64,000 nt of DNA from Parageobacillus caldoxylosilyticus NBRC 107762 (GTDB taxonomy: Bacteria > Bacillota > Bacilli > Bacillales > Anoxybacillaceae): positions 81,033 to 145,032 of the forward strand of contig NZ_BAWO01000001.1 of the NCBI RefSeq assembly GCF_000632715.1, read 5' to 3'. The position numbers and the translations under genes were made by a program. Below the pieces are notes generated by a model. That model did no database searches and was not told where the DNA came from. It saw nothing but the letters and a program-made list of their open reading frames with translations. This document shows, in pieces, positions 19,474-31,393 of this stretch. The stretch's first letter is position 1, and every line of letters begins with the position of its first letter.

Positions 19474-19740
19474 TTAATCCTTTCGTTGCCCTTGTAAATA
19501 GAATTTCACCAATTCCTCAATTAATTCATCACGCTCCACTTTTCGTATTAACGCGCGCGCATCTTTATGGCGGGGGATGTAAGCAGGGTCGCCAGATAAT
19601 AAGTACCCGACAATTTGATTAATCGGATTGTATCCTTTTTCTTGCAGAGCGTCATACACCGTCAGCAGCACTTCGCGAATATTTGTTTCGGCTGGCTCTT
19701 CCGAAAAATGAAACCGCATCGTTTGGTCAAACGAGCTCAC
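19474..19740 (-). CDS. yrzL: IreB family protein YrzL (UPF0297)
   Basis: A small regulator family; in enterococci IreB is a substrate of the PASTA kinase IreK. The 88-aa product carries the signature [54 protein letters not shown] at 19740 (SSFDQTM as in B. subtilis) is preferred; a GTG at 19749 with GGAG upstream would add three residues. Threonines near the N-terminus could be kinase targets by analogy only. It precedes ruvX, as across Firmicutes. Confidence 0.88.
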   Translation of the reverse strand: MSSFDQTMRFHFSEEPAETNIREVLLTVYDALQEKGYNPINQIVGYLLSGDPAYIPRHKDARALIRKVERDELIEELVKFYLQGQRKD

Positions 19741-19810
19741 CGTCTCCACCTCGCTCTCCGTTCTGGCATCTCCCTATCTTACATCCATTGTACACTATCT
19801 TTATCAATTA

Positions 19811-22444
19811 TCAAACGGATTTTATCCATTTTTCGACATATTGCAATGCTTCTCCGACTTTGCTTGGGTCTTTTCCGCCGGCCTGTGCCATGTCAGCACG
19901 ACCGCCGCCACCGCCGCCGCAGCGAGCGGCCACTTCTTTAATTAATTTTCCAGCATGGTATCCTTTTTCCACTAAATCGTTCGTGACACCGGCGATCAAG
20001 TTTACTTTTTCTTCTTGCACAGCAGCCAACACGATAATAGCGGATCCTAGTTTTTGCTTCAAATCGTCTACCATCGTCCGCAAATGATTCATATCTGTTG
20101 CATTGACTTTGCTAGCTAATACCGGAATGCCGTTTACTTCTTTGACTTTATGGACAAGATTAGCCGCTTCTAAATTGCCAAGACGGGCCGCAAGTGATTC
20201 ATTTTCGCGCTGCAATTGACGGATTTCGTTCATTAATGCGTCTAGTCGCCCCATTATTTCTCTCGGGTTCGCTTTTAATTTTTGCGCTACTTCTTGCAAG
20301 AGGGCGATTTGCTCATTCATAAAGCGGTACGCCGCTTCGCCTGTAACGGCTTCAATCCGGCGGGTGCCGGCGCCGATTCCGGACTCGGAGACGATTTTAA
20401 ACAAACCGATCGCCGAGGTATTCGGCACATGGCAGCCTCCACAAAGCTCTAAACTGTAATCGCCTACTTGCACGACGCGGACAATCTCGCCGTATTTTTC
20501 GCCAAATAGCGCCATCGCCCCCATCGCTTTCGCTTCTTCAAGCGGCTTATAGAAAATGTCGACCGGAATGCTGCGCCAAATTTTTTCATTGACAATGGCT
20601 TCAATTTGCTCTAGCTCCTCTGGCTTCACTTGGCCAAAGTGGGTAAAGTCAAAGCGCAAGCGGTCTGGAGCGACTAACGATCCTGCCTGGTTGACATGTG
20701 GCCCGAGCACATCCTTTAACGCCTGGTGCAACAGATGGGTCGCTGTATGGTTTTTAATAATATTGGCCCGTTTTGCCTCATCAATTTGCGCTGTATATGT
20801 TTCTCCTTTTCTCAATGTTCCTTTTTCGATGACGACATAATGCAGGTGCTGCCCGTTTGGCGCTTTTTGCACATCTTTTACAAACGCTTTTGTCGTTTCG
20901 TTTTCAAGCCAGCCTTGGTCGGCGATCTGTCCGCCGCTTTCCGCATAAAACGGAGTTACATCTAATATAATTTGCGCTTCGTCTCCTTCTTTTACTTCAT
21001 CGACAAGCTGCCCGTCTTTGACAATAACGGCGACCGTAGAGGCGGTATGGAGCTGATCGTAACCGACAAACTTGCTTTCTACTTTAATATCGCCGAGCAC
21101 GCCGCCTTGCACCTGCATCGAGTCGACGTCCTGTCTAGCGGCACGGGCGCGCTCACGCTGCCGCTCCATTTCCCGTTCAAATCCGTCGTGGTCGACTTTC
21201 ATTCCTTCTTCTTGCGCATATTCTTCCGTTAGTTCAATTGGAAAACCATAGGTATCATAAAGGCGAAACACATCTTCTCCGGAAATGACATCGCTTCCCC
21301 GTTCTTTTTCTTTTTGAATGACGCTTGCTAAAATCGCCAACCCTTCATGAAGCGTTTCGTGGAAGCGCTCTTCTTCATTTTTGATCACTCTTTGGATGAA
21401 CTCGGCTTTTTCTTTTACTTCCGGGTAGAAATCGCTCATGATTTCGCCGACAACCGGCACCAATTCGTACATAAACGGCCGCTCGATACCGAGCTGCTTA
21501 GCATAGCGAACCGCACGGCGCAATAACCGGCGCAATACATATCCGCGCCCTTCGTTTGACGGCAGCGCGCCGTCGCCAATCGCGAATGTGACCGCGCGAA
21601 TATGGTCAGCGATCACTTTAAAAGCCACGTCTTTCTCCTTGTCCACACCATATTTTTGTCCGGAAATTTGCTCTGTCGCGCGAATGATCGGCATAAACAA
21701 ATCGGTTTCAAAGTTAGTCGGCACTCCTTGCAAAATCGAGCACATCCGCTCCAGGCCCATGCCCGTGTCAATGTTTTTCTTTGGAAGCGGCGTGTACGTG
21801 CCGTCTGGATTATGGTTGAATTGCGAAAATACCAAGTTCCACACTTCTAAATAGCGGTCGTTTTCCCCGCCCGGATACAATTCCGGATCATTCGGATCGT
21901 TTCCAAATTCTTCGCCGCGGTCATAGAAAATTTCTGTATTTGGTCCGCTCGGTCCTTCGCCAATATCCCAGAAATTTCCTTCCAACCGTATGATTCGTTC
22001 TTCCGGAATGCCGATTTCTTTATGCCAAATTTCAAACGCTTCCTCGTCTTCCGGATGAACCGTGACAGACAGCCGCTCCGGCTCAAAGCCAATCCATTTT
22101 TCGCTCGTTAAAAATTCCCATGCCCAATGAATCGCTTCCCGTTTGAAATAGTCGCCGATGGAAAAGTTTCCGAGCATTTCGAAAAATGTATGATGGCGTG
22201 CGGTTTTGCCGACGTTTTCAATGTCATTGGTACGGATCGATTTTTGCGCATTGCAAATGCGGGGGTTCTCTGGAACAATGCGGCCGTCGAAATATTTCTT
22301 TAACGTCGCCACCCCGCTGTTAATCCATAACAGCGACGGATCGTCAACAGGAATGAGAGAGGCGCTTGGCTCAACGGCATGGCCTTTCTCCTTAAAAAAC
22401 TCTAAAAACATTCTCCTTACTTGCGCAGAAGTAAGCTTCTTCAT
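19811..22444 (-). CDS. alaS: Alanyl-tRNA synthetase
   Basis: Charges tRNA-Ala. The 877-aa protein has the class II catalytic core ([50 protein letters not shown]), followed by the tRNA-recognition helices. An editing domain carries the zinc motif [11 protein letters not shown] (HxxxH) with CGGCHV, and a C-terminal oligomerisation/DHHA1 domain ends [16 protein letters not shown]. Full length. Expression is controlled by an alanine T-box leader (22473-22732) driven by a consensus promoter at 22738-22766. Confidence 0.97.
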   Translation of the reverse strand: MKKLTSAQVRRMFLEFFKEKGHAVEPSASLIPVDDPSLLWINSGVATLKKYFDGRIVPENPRICNAQKSIRTNDIENVGKTARHHTFFEMLGNFSIGDYFKREAIHWAWEFLTSEKWIGFEPERLSVTVHPEDEEAFEIWHKEIGIPEERIIRLEGNFWDIGEGPSGPNTEIFYDRGEEFGNDPNDPELYPGGENDRYLEVWNLVFSQFNHNPDGTYTPLPKKNIDTGMGLERMCSILQGVPTNFETDLFMPIIRATEQISGQKYGVDKEKDVAFKVIADHIRAVTFAIGDGALPSNEGRGYVLRRLLRRAVRYAKQLGIERPFMYELVPVVGEIMSDFYPEVKEKAEFIQRVIKNEEERFHETLHEGLAILASVIQKEKERGSDVISGEDVFRLYDTYGFPIELTEEYAQEEGMKVDHDGFEREMERQRERARAARQDVDSMQVQGGVLGDIKVESKFVGYDQLHTASTVAVIVKDGQLVDEVKEGDEAQIILDVTPFYAESGGQIADQGWLENETTKAFVKDVQKAPNGQHLHYVVIEKGTLRKGETYTAQIDEAKRANIIKNHTATHLLHQALKDVLGPHVNQAGSLVAPDRLRFDFTHFGQVKPEELEQIEAIVNEKIWRSIPVDIFYKPLEEAKAMGAMALFGEKYGEIVRVVQVGDYSLELCGGCHVPNTSAIGLFKIVSESGIGAGTRRIEAVTGEAAYRFMNEQIALLQEVAQKLKANPREIMGRLDALMNEIRQLQRENESLAARLGNLEAANLVHKVKEVNGIPVLASKVNATDMNHLRTMVDDLKQKLGSAIIVLAAVQEEKVNLIAGVTNDLVEKGYHAGKLIKEVAARCGGGGGGRADMAQAGGKDPSKVGEALQYVEKWIKSV

Positions 22445-22472
22445 GATGATCCTCCCTTTCTATGTAATATAT

Positions 22473-22732
22473 AAAAAACTCTCATCCCCTTCAGGGACGA
22501 GAGTTATGCTCGCGGTACCACCCTGTTTATGAACGGCAGAGCGTTCATCACCTCATTAGCCGTAACGTGGCTTAGACGTCAGGTTTTGCCTGCGCTCCGG
22601 ATTAGCGTTCTGTTACCCTTCATCTGGAATTTCTTTCAGCCGCGGAAATTCCTCTCTGTGCGCGAATTCGCGCTTTAAGATGGACTGTAACATACTCGAT
22701 CCGTCATCGCATTATGTATTCACTTTTTCAAT
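22473..22732 (-). ncRNA. T-box riboswitch of alaS (specifier GCU)
   Basis: The minus-strand leader has all T-box parts. The AGTA-containing 5' side of the specifier loop faces a 3' side reading AACGCTAATCCG, so the specifier codon is GCU (Ala) at 22604-22606. The antiterminator/T-box sequence AGGGTGGTACCGCG lies at about 22511-22524. A terminator (22473-22505) has AACTCTC-type arms and a U-run. Uncharged tRNA-Ala should stabilise the antiterminator and allow alaS transcription. Confidence 0.93.
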
Positions 22733-22737
22733 GTATG

Positions 22738-22766
22738 ATTATAGACAAGCCATATCAATTTGTCAA
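22738..22766 (-). promoter_or_regulatory. Consensus sigma-A promoter of alaS
   Basis: Minus-strand TTGACA (22761-22766) and TATAAT (22738-22743) are both perfect and separated by exactly 17 bases. The -35 box overlaps the yrrI stop codon at 22763-22765. Confidence 0.85.
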
Positions 22767-23824
22767 CGCGGCTGGTAATGTTCTTTCCAATGAAGAAGAG
22801 CCACCTTCAATACTGCCAGAAGCGGAACAGCAATAATAAGGCCGAGCACCCCGGCAATTTCGCCGCCAAAAAACAAAGCAAACATAATCACGAGCGGATG
22901 CATATGCAAACTTTTTCCGACAATCAGCGGTGATAAAATATTTCCTTCCAAAAATTGAAGGAGAAAAATAATAGCAGCGACGATGAGCACCATTTTCAAG
23001 GAAACGGTTGCCGCTAAAATGACCGCGGGAATGGCGCCGATAATTGGTCCAAAATAAGGAATAATATTGGTGATGCCGATGATGCAGCCAAGCAACAGCG
23101 GATAATCCATTCCGACAAGCCACAAAGCGAGCGCGGCCACCGTGCCGATCACGGCTCCTACAAACAATTGCCCGCGGATATAGTTGCCAAGCGATTCGTC
23201 AACATCTTTCAAAAAGGCCATTCCCGGCTCCCGCCACCGTTTCGGCGTCATATACCATACCGCTTTTTTCAGCAGTTCGATATCCTTTAACATGTAAAAT
23301 ACAATAAATGGAATAAGCAGAAACAGAAACGCCGAATTGACCAACCCTTTTACACCATTCATCACCATCGTTAACGTATCGGCGGCGGTTCGTTCCATTA
23401 GCGTCAGCATCGCTTCAATTCGTGTATGAATTTCCATTGGCCATGTCGACGTCTGGTTATGAATGTCCTTCGCCCAATTCCGGTATGTTTCGATTAACGC
23501 CGGCAAGCTTTCGCTCAATTCTTTCAACTGTTCAATAAACAGCGGAATGCCTTTATACAAGCCGTAGCCGATGCCGCCGAAAAAAAGAAAATAGATCAAT
23601 AAAATGGCTATCCAGCGCGGGATTCCCTTTTCATGAATGTATTCCACCAATGGATGCAATAAATAAGTAATAAAAGCGGCAATGATAAATGGAATCAACG
23701 CGGTAATCAATAAATCGACGGCAGGCAGCCACACTTCTTTCATGCGGACGACTAAATAAATAATAACCGTAATAAGCAGCCATTTGCCAATTCGAACAAT
23801 CGACAACCACTGCTGTTCCCCCAT
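22763..23824 (-). CDS. yrrI: AI-2E family membrane transporter YrrI
   Basis: A 353-aa polytopic permease of the AI-2E superfamily, paralogous to the protein at 2054-3079. Two N-terminal hydrophobic hairpins are followed by a soluble stretch (about residues 60-120) and a C-terminal membrane block with SLGNYIRGQLFVGAVIGTVAAL, NIIPYFGPIIGAIPAV, EGNILSPLIVGKSLHMHPLVIM and AGVLGLIIAVPLLAVLKV. Substrate unknown. ATG at 23824 follows GGGGGGTG by five bases. Position between alaS and yrzQ is as in B. subtilis. Confidence 0.85.
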   Translation of the reverse strand: MGEQQWLSIVRIGKWLLITVIIYLVVRMKEVWLPAVDLLITALIPFIIAAFITYLLHPLVEYIHEKGIPRWIAILLIYFLFFGGIGYGLYKGIPLFIEQLKELSESLPALIETYRNWAKDIHNQTSTWPMEIHTRIEAMLTLMERTAADTLTMVMNGVKGLVNSAFLFLLIPFIVFYMLKDIELLKKAVWYMTPKRWREPGMAFLKDVDESLGNYIRGQLFVGAVIGTVAALALWLVGMDYPLLLGCIIGITNIIPYFGPIIGAIPAVILAATVSLKMVLIVAAIIFLLQFLEGNILSPLIVGKSLHMHPLVIMFALFFGGEIAGVLGLIIAVPLLAVLKVALLHWKEHYQPR

Positions 23825-23875
23825 CATAACACCCCCCTTACCGTTAGTGTAGGAGAAGGGAGCGGAATTATGCAA

Positions 23876-23914
23876 AAAAGCGCCAATTCCCGCTATGTTT
23901 ACAGGAATTGGCGC
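23876..23914 (-). terminator. Terminator after yrzQ
   Basis: GCGCCAATTCC (23880-23890) pairs perfectly with GGAATTGGCGC (23904-23914); a run of A at 23874-23878 supplies the U-tract on the minus strand. It lies seven bases past the yrzQ stop. Confidence 0.85.
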
Positions 23915-23920
23915 CAGCTT

Positions 23921-24055
23921 TTAGCGAACGGCGCGGGCTAAACGGCGTTGCATTTTTTTCATTGTGCGGTTGTTCATCCAGTTATTGCGCTGTGCTACTC
24001 GATAGGCAGCAACGCCTAATCCTAATGCCAACAGAGAGGTCATTGTCCGATTCAT
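23921..24055 (-). CDS. yrzQ: YrzQ family small protein (DUF3918), 44 aa
   Basis: A gene too short for routine calling. It encodes 44 aa: an N-terminal hydrophobic stretch MNRTMTSLLALGLGVAAYRV, then a strongly basic tail with NNRTMKKMQRRLARAVR. The pattern matches my memory of YrzQ, which is found between yrrI and yrzR in B. subtilis. The ATG at 24055 has AGGAGGG seven bases upstream, and a strong terminator follows. The protein is probably membrane-associated; function unknown. Confidence 0.75.
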   Translation of the reverse strand: MNRTMTSLLALGLGVAAYRVAQRNNWMNNRTMKKMQRRLARAVR

Positions 24056-24067
24056 GCACGTTCCCTC

Positions 24068-24259
24068 CTAAAATTGGATTGTGCGCTCGTGTTCATCAAA
24101 CAAATCATCTAACGAGCTTAACGTCCCGTCTTCCTCGACTTGATGGGCGTGAATAATCCCTTTTGACACGGACAATTCAATAAAGCAGTCCCAACAATAG
24201 TATTGATTCACACCAATTTTCCCTAAATTTTTGCTTTTGCAATTCGGGCAAATGAGCAC
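24068..24259 (-). CDS. yrzR: YrzR-like zinc-ribbon protein
   Basis: A 63-aa protein beginning MLICPNCKSKNLGKIGVNQYYCWDCFIEL: two CxxC pairs (CPNC, CWDC) spaced as in a zinc ribbon, followed by an acidic tail EEDGTLSSLDDLFDEHERTIQF. It likely binds one Zn ion. It matches the place and pattern of YrzR between yrzQ and yrrD; function is unknown. Symbol is from synteny and memory. It probably forms one transcript with yrzQ. Confidence 0.7.
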   Translation of the reverse strand: MLICPNCKSKNLGKIGVNQYYCWDCFIELSVSKGIIHAHQVEEDGTLSSLDDLFDEHERTIQF

Positions 24260-24275
24260 GAAACAGCCACTCTCC

Positions 24276-24749
24276 TTACATCGTTGTGTTTACAATAATC
24301 GCTTCTTCCCCCGCGGTGAAAGGGGCAGCAGCAATTCGCTTTTTTCCTTCCGTTAAATCGGCAAAAAAACCGTCTGTAATCTCATATCCTCCGATTATGC
24401 CCAATTGCCCGTGAAAATATACATCCTCTAATAATCCAAGTTTTTTTCCATCCGCCGTAATCACCGGTTTGCCGGCGATTCCGTGCTCACTGTAAAGAGA
24501 GTAGCCGGTTTGGAAAGAGGAAAATGGTTGTAAACAGGCAGCATCCTTTATGATAACCCCATCCGTTCCAACTGCTTGCACGGCCGAAAACGGGAGATAG
24601 CGATGGCGGGCAAACCACCCTTTGCTCTCTACTGCAAATCCTTGCACTTTTCCATGACTGGTAAAACAAATATCGCTGATTTTTCCAACGATCTTCCCTG
24701 TTTTTTGTTCATATACTGGAAGACCTTTCATATGAGAAAATGTTCGCAA
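24276..24749 (-). CDS. yrrD: PRC-barrel domain protein YrrD
   Basis: The product contains two PRC-barrel-like repeats: GLPVYEQKTGKIVGKISDICFTSHGKVQGFAV and a second around GKPVITADGKKLGLLEDVYFHGQLGIIGGYEITDG. PRC barrels mediate protein or RNA interactions; the family function is unknown. I favour a TTG start at 24749 (MRTFSHM..., 157 aa), which has AAGGTGGGGAG upstream. An ATG at 24773 extends the frame by eight residues toward recD2 but lacks a site. It follows recD2 in the same direction. Confidence 0.75.
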   Translation of the reverse strand: MRTFSHMKGLPVYEQKTGKIVGKISDICFTSHGKVQGFAVESKGWFARHRYLPFSAVQAVGTDGVIIKDAACLQPFSSFQTGYSLYSEHGIAGKPVITADGKKLGLLEDVYFHGQLGIIGGYEITDGFFADLTEGKKRIAAAPFTAGEEAIIVNTTM

Positions 24750-24784
24750 AGATCTCCCCACCTTTCCAGCCATGCTTAGCTTGG

Positions 24785-27139
24785 CTAGCTGCTCATAAAA
24801 TCATACGGTGAAACGTTTTCCATCCCTATGTTCGCATCTTCCATCGGCAGCTCTCCTTCGGTAAATGGCGCGAGAAACCGCTGCAATTTCTCCGCCAACG
24901 TCGTCTGCCGCGTCCCATCATCGCTGCGGGCGACTCCGAGCCGAAACGCCTCTTCCTCCCCGCATAAAATTAAAAACTGTTTGCTTCTTGTCACGGCGGT
25001 ATATAGCAAATTCCGCTTCAGCATGCGGTAATAACTTTTGACAACCGGCAAAATAACAATTGGAAATTCGCTTCCTTGCGCTTTATGAATTGAACAGCAA
25101 TAGGCATGGGTAATTTGCGACAAGTCTTGCCGCGAATACGTGACCTCGATGCCATCAAACGAAACAACGACCAAATCCTGCTTTTCCGTATTTTCTTTCG
25201 CGTAAAAAATGGCGACAATTTCACCAATATCTCCGTTAAACACGTTATCTTCCGGCTGATTGACAAGCTGCAGCACTTTGTCGCCGACCCTGTACACGAC
25301 ATCTCCGACAGAAAGCTCCCGCTTTTTTTCAGACTTTGGATTAAATAATTCTTGCAGCACTTGATTCATCCGGTCAATTCCGGCAGGTCCGCGGTACATT
25401 GGGGCGAGCACTTGAATATCTTTTACAGCAAAGCCTTTTTTGCGCGCATTATCGGCAATTTGCCGCACTACTTCGGCTACTTGTCCTGTCTGGCAACGGA
25501 TAAAGGAGCGATCCGCTTTTTGGGCCGTTAAATCGGAAGGAACGAGGCCGTTTTTCATCTGGTGGGCCAATTCAATAATCGATGATCCTTCCGCCTGCCG
25601 GTACACTTCGGTCAGGCGAACGGTCGGCACCACTCCTGCCCTCAGCAAATCCTTTAACACTTGTCCCGGCCCAACTGATGGAAGCTGGTCTTCATCGCCA
25701 ACAAGAATCACCTGCATGCCGTCAGGAATCGATTTAAACAGCTGATTCGCCAGCCACGTATCGACCATTGACATTTCATCAACAATTAAAAGCCTGCCGC
25801 TAATCGGTTCATCCTCGTCATGCGTAAAACCTTCCGCTCCGTTCCAGCCAAGCAGCCGGTGAATCGTTACAGCGGGAAGCCCGGTCGCCTCGCTCATTCG
25901 CTTTGCCGCTCTTCCCGTTGGTGCGGCAAGCAAAATCGGAAACGGACGGTCTTTCGTATAGTCTTTCGGATCAAGGGAAAGGCCATGCAAATCAGCAAAT
26001 ATTTCCACGATCCCTTTAATGACCGTCGTTTTCCCCGTCCCGGGCCCGCCGGTTAAAATAAAAAGCGAAGAGGAAAGCGCCTGGCGAATCGCTTCTTTTT
26101 GCAGCGGAGCGTATTGTACAGACAAACGCTCCTCCAATCTGCCGAGCGCCAGTAAAAATTCCGATTCTGGAAACGTCATGACCGCTTCCGTTTGCTGCAG
26201 CAAGCGTTTTACATTTGTCACAATTCCTTTTTCGGCAAAATAAAGTGACGGAATGTAAAACCTTTCCTCCTCCTCAATGAGTTTGCCTTCCTCGGCAAGC
26301 ATGACCAACATTTGCTCAATCGTTTCGGCGCGGATTGTTTCACTGCGCTTTGCTTCTAAAAGCTGCTTCACATGTGCTGTCAGTTGGTCTTTCGTTATAT
26401 ATACATGTCCCTCTTGTAGGCAATCCTGTTCCAGCGCAAATAAACAGGCGGCGCGAATCCGCGCTGGGTGGCTTCCCGAAATGCCAAGCTGATATCCCAA
26501 TTCATCAGCACGGCCAAATCCAATTCCTTCAACATCTTCAACAAGCTGGTATGGGTTTTGCTGAATAATGGAAAGCGTTTCTTCTTGATATGCTTGATAA
26601 ATTTTCATCGCTAACTGCGGCCCAAACCCAAACTGTGAAAGGGCGATCATCGTTTGCTCTAATCCTTCGTGGGTGCGCAGCGTTTCATACAATTCTTTCG
26701 CCTTTTGCTTCGTTAATTTCGGAACGCCATCTAATACGCTTGGATCCTCTAAAATTTTAGAAATGGCATTTTCCCCGAGCGTTTCGACGATGGCCGTTGC
26801 CGTTTTTTTTCCGATTCCTTTAAATAAATCGCTCGCTAAATAATGAATGAGTCCCTCTTTCGTATTCGGGAACTGTTTGCGAAAATGTTCGACTACGTAC
26901 TGCCGGCCAAATCTCGGATGGTTGTGAAATTTCCCATAAAAAATATACGTATCCTGTTCGTTCATTTTCGGAAAATATCCGGTCACTACTACTTCTTGTT
27001 CTTCACATGCTTCATTCGTTTCTTCCACACGGACGCGGATGACGGAATAAAAATTTTCCTCGTTATGGAAAATAGTAGCAACACATGTTCCTTTAATAAA
27101 CGACGCTTCGTCTAATGCAAACGATTCCTGTTGGCGCAA
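24785..27139 (-). CDS. recD2: ATP-dependent DNA helicase RecD2 (YrrC)
   Basis: RecD2 is a 5'-3' SF1B helicase acting in replication-fork maintenance and repair without RecBC. The 784-aa protein has the long RecD2 N-terminal region (about residues 1-335) with helix-hairpin-helix-like GIGKKTATAIVE and GIGFGRADELG. Helicase motifs follow: Walker A GGPGTGKTT (Lys370), VDEMSMVD (Walker B), GDEDQLPSVGPG (motif III), and SIHKAQGSEFPIVI and LLYTAVTRSK (motifs V-VI). Start is a TTG at 27139 after AGGGG. It follows yrrB closely. Confidence 0.93.
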   Translation of the reverse strand: MRQQESFALDEASFIKGTCVATIFHNEENFYSVIRVRVEETNEACEEQEVVVTGYFPKMNEQDTYIFYGKFHNHPRFGRQYVVEHFRKQFPNTKEGLIHYLASDLFKGIGKKTATAIVETLGENAISKILEDPSVLDGVPKLTKQKAKELYETLRTHEGLEQTMIALSQFGFGPQLAMKIYQAYQEETLSIIQQNPYQLVEDVEGIGFGRADELGYQLGISGSHPARIRAACLFALEQDCLQEGHVYITKDQLTAHVKQLLEAKRSETIRAETIEQMLVMLAEEGKLIEEEERFYIPSLYFAEKGIVTNVKRLLQQTEAVMTFPESEFLLALGRLEERLSVQYAPLQKEAIRQALSSSLFILTGGPGTGKTTVIKGIVEIFADLHGLSLDPKDYTKDRPFPILLAAPTGRAAKRMSEATGLPAVTIHRLLGWNGAEGFTHDEDEPISGRLLIVDEMSMVDTWLANQLFKSIPDGMQVILVGDEDQLPSVGPGQVLKDLLRAGVVPTVRLTEVYRQAEGSSIIELAHQMKNGLVPSDLTAQKADRSFIRCQTGQVAEVVRQIADNARKKGFAVKDIQVLAPMYRGPAGIDRMNQVLQELFNPKSEKKRELSVGDVVYRVGDKVLQLVNQPEDNVFNGDIGEIVAIFYAKENTEKQDLVVVSFDGIEVTYSRQDLSQITHAYCCSIHKAQGSEFPIVILPVVKSYYRMLKRNLLYTAVTRSKQFLILCGEEEAFRLGVARSDDGTRQTTLAEKLQRFLAPFTEGELPMEDANIGMENVSPYDFMSS

Positions 27140-27157
27140 TGGGAATCCCCTGCCTTT

Positions 27158-27820
27158 TTATTGTTGTAGCTTCTTTTCCATCATCTTTTTTCCATATCCT
27201 GCTAATAGGTGATCCGGCTGAATTTCCAAAGCAGTAGAAAACATGTCATGGGCGGTTTTGATATCCTCTTTGTAGGCATAAATGACGCCTAAATTATAAT
27301 AGGCATCCGCATGACGGGGATCTAGCTGAATCGTTTTCTGGAAATAGTCCATCGCTTCGTCTACCAATTCGAGATGGGCAAGGCATAATCCTAGTTGAAA
27401 CACAGCCTCCACGTCGTTTTCCTTCAACTCCACCGCCCTTTGTAAATACGGAAGCGCCAGCCGCGGCATCTCCAGGTTGATTAGCGACATGCCGAGCATA
27501 AAAAAAGCATCCGCATCCTGTAATCCTTTTCGCATCGCTTGTTCAAACATGTTCTTTGCTTGCGTGAATTGCCCGCGTTTGTAATAGACGGAGCCTATTC
27601 CGTAATAAGCGGCAGCTGCATTATCATCAAGCTCGAGCGCTTTCTGGAAAAACTGCAGCGCCTTTTCCTCTTCTCCCGCCGCGGCTAACACCGTGCCAAA
27701 ATTAATGTAGCCGACCGGATCTTTCGGATTTTCCTCAATCGCGTCGTGGAAGCATTGAATCGCCTCCTCATAATTTCCTTGCTGCATATAGGAAATTCCT
27801 TGTTGATTTTTATCTCCCAT
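27158..27820 (-). CDS. yrrB: TPR repeat protein YrrB
   Basis: The 220-aa protein consists almost wholly of tetratricopeptide repeats, about six 34-residue units (for example NYEEAIQCFHDAIEENPKDPVGYINFG and EAMDYFQKTIQLDPRHADAYYNLG), with no signal peptide, so it is a cytoplasmic scaffold. It matches YrrB of B. subtilis, encoded between recD2 and mnmA. The partner is unknown; the neighbourhood suggests tRNA-modification or RecD2 links, but this is conjecture. The ATG at 27820 is preceded by AAGGGGTG. Confidence 0.88.
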   Translation of the reverse strand: MGDKNQQGISYMQQGNYEEAIQCFHDAIEENPKDPVGYINFGTVLAAAGEEEKALQFFQKALELDDNAAAAYYGIGSVYYKRGQFTQAKNMFEQAMRKGLQDADAFFMLGMSLINLEMPRLALPYLQRAVELKENDVEAVFQLGLCLAHLELVDEAMDYFQKTIQLDPRHADAYYNLGVIYAYKEDIKTAHDMFSTALEIQPDHLLAGYGKKMMEKKLQQ

Positions 27821-27877
27821 TGTTTTGTCACCCCTTACACCAATTGTAGCACATATGTTCGCAATTTTCTATCATTT

Positions 27878-27915
27878 ACAAAAACACCTCAACCCAGGCA
27901 AGAGTTGAGGTGTTT
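27878..27915 (-). terminator. Terminator of mnmA
   Basis: AAACACCTCAAC (27882-27893) and GTTGAGGTGTTT (27904-27915), perfect 12-bp stem with ten-base loop; the A-run at 27880-27884 gives U residues on the minus transcript. Confidence 0.8.
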
Positions 27916-27965
27916 CCTATCTGTCACCGCTTTTTTCGCTTTCCAAGGCCCAAGGCTATCATCCT

Positions 27966-30240
<2,275 letters not shown>

Positions 30241-30258
30241 TGATCATTCTCCTTTCCA

Positions 30259-30675
30259 TCAAATATAAAACATATATGCCTCATTATCATCTTCGCTATA
30301 CTTCGCCAAATCTTCCAGCGTCGTGCTGTCTAGCACTTCCTCGATCGCATCGCGAATGCGAATCCATAGCTCTCGCTTGGCCGGCTCTTCTTCCTCGAGT
30401 TCTTCGACAGGCGTGATCGGCCCTTCTAGCACGCGGATCACATCCCCAGCGGTAATTTTCGCCGGATGATCCGCTAGCACGTAGCCGCCGTATGCCCCGC
30501 GGATGCTTTTGACAAGCCCGGCATTCCTAAGCGGTGTGACAAGCTGCTCCAAATAATGTTCAGATAAATTATTTGCTTTGGCGATCGAGCGCAGCGAAAT
30601 CGGGCGGTCGCCATACTTTTTTGCCAACTCAATCATAATCGTCAATCCATACCTACCCTTTGTCGAAATCTTCAT
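30259..30675 (-). CDS. cymR: CymR, Rrf2-family repressor of cysteine metabolism
   Basis: CymR, with the cysteine synthase CysK as sensor partner, represses sulfur uptake and cysteine synthesis genes. The 138-aa protein has an N-terminal winged HTH (KGRYGLTIMIELAKKYG, SLRSIAKANNLSEHYLEQLVTPLRNAGLVKSIRGAYGGY). The C-terminal dimer region is acidic and lacks the three-cysteine Fe-S ligand set of IscR, consistent with CymR. The ATG at 30675 follows AGGAGG. Its expected target, the yrrT-mccAB operon, is in this same window. Confidence 0.92.
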   Translation of the reverse strand: MKISTKGRYGLTIMIELAKKYGDRPISLRSIAKANNLSEHYLEQLVTPLRNAGLVKSIRGAYGGYVLADHPAKITAGDVIRVLEGPITPVEELEEEEPAKRELWIRIRDAIEEVLDSTTLEDLAKYSEDDNEAYMFYI

Positions 30676-30685
30676 ATTACTCCTC

Positions 30686-31345
30686 CTAACGACTTAAACC
30701 TTGTGTTTCCATATGAATTGGTTCCATGATGCGCTCGGTGATTCTTCGGCATTGCGGAAGGGCAACGCCAGCCACCGATCCGATTGTCACGCAAAAAATG
30801 AGCGTCCCTATCGATACCGGCCCGCCTAGCAGCCAACCGATCAATAAAACAAAAGCTTCCATCGCAATACGAATATATTGCACTTTCCAGCCGGTTAAAT
30901 CCATCAGGGCAAGCATCAAGCTATCGCGAGGACCAGCGCCAACATCGGCAGAAATATAAAGTCCCATTCCATAACCGGCAATAACAATGCCAATCAGCAG
31001 CATCGCAAATCTTCCAGCAATTGTAGCAGGAGTTTGCAAATACGGAATCATCATATACATATCGATAAATACGCCGACAAAAAGCATATTCAAAAAAGCG
31101 CCGAGTTTTGGCAGCCGTTTGACAAGCAGGGAAGATAACGCCAAAATCACAATGCCGACAATAATTGACCATGTCCCAATCGTCAGCCCGAATTTTCGGT
31201 ACAATCCGATATGCAATACATCCCACGGCGCACAGCCAACATCGGCTTTAATTGTCAGTACAATCCCGAAAGACATTACCAATAAGCCAATAAAATAAAC
31301 TGTCCAGCGGAACAAAGATGCATATTTATAGTGAGAATGGGACAT
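30686..31345 (-). CDS. YczE/YyaS/YitT family membrane protein
   Basis: The 219-aa product has about five to six hydrophobic segments. GIVLTIKADVGCAPWDVLHIGL and GLYISADVGAGPRDSLMLAL, two similar halves, are typical of the YczE/YitT (BCR/YitT) family. ATG at 31345 follows GGAGGGAG. The function is unknown in general. It is encoded just upstream of cymR on the same strand, so it may be cotranscribed; sulfur or cystine transport has not been shown for the family. Confidence 0.82.
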   Translation of the reverse strand: MSHSHYKYASLFRWTVYFIGLLVMSFGIVLTIKADVGCAPWDVLHIGLYRKFGLTIGTWSIIVGIVILALSSLLVKRLPKLGAFLNMLFVGVFIDMYMMIPYLQTPATIAGRFAMLLIGIVIAGYGMGLYISADVGAGPRDSLMLALMDLTGWKVQYIRIAMEAFVLLIGWLLGGPVSIGTLIFCVTIGSVAGVALPQCRRITERIMEPIHMETQGLSR

Positions 31346-31393
31346 AGGCTCCCTCCATTATTGAACAAAGTAAACAAATCGATTGTCATTATA

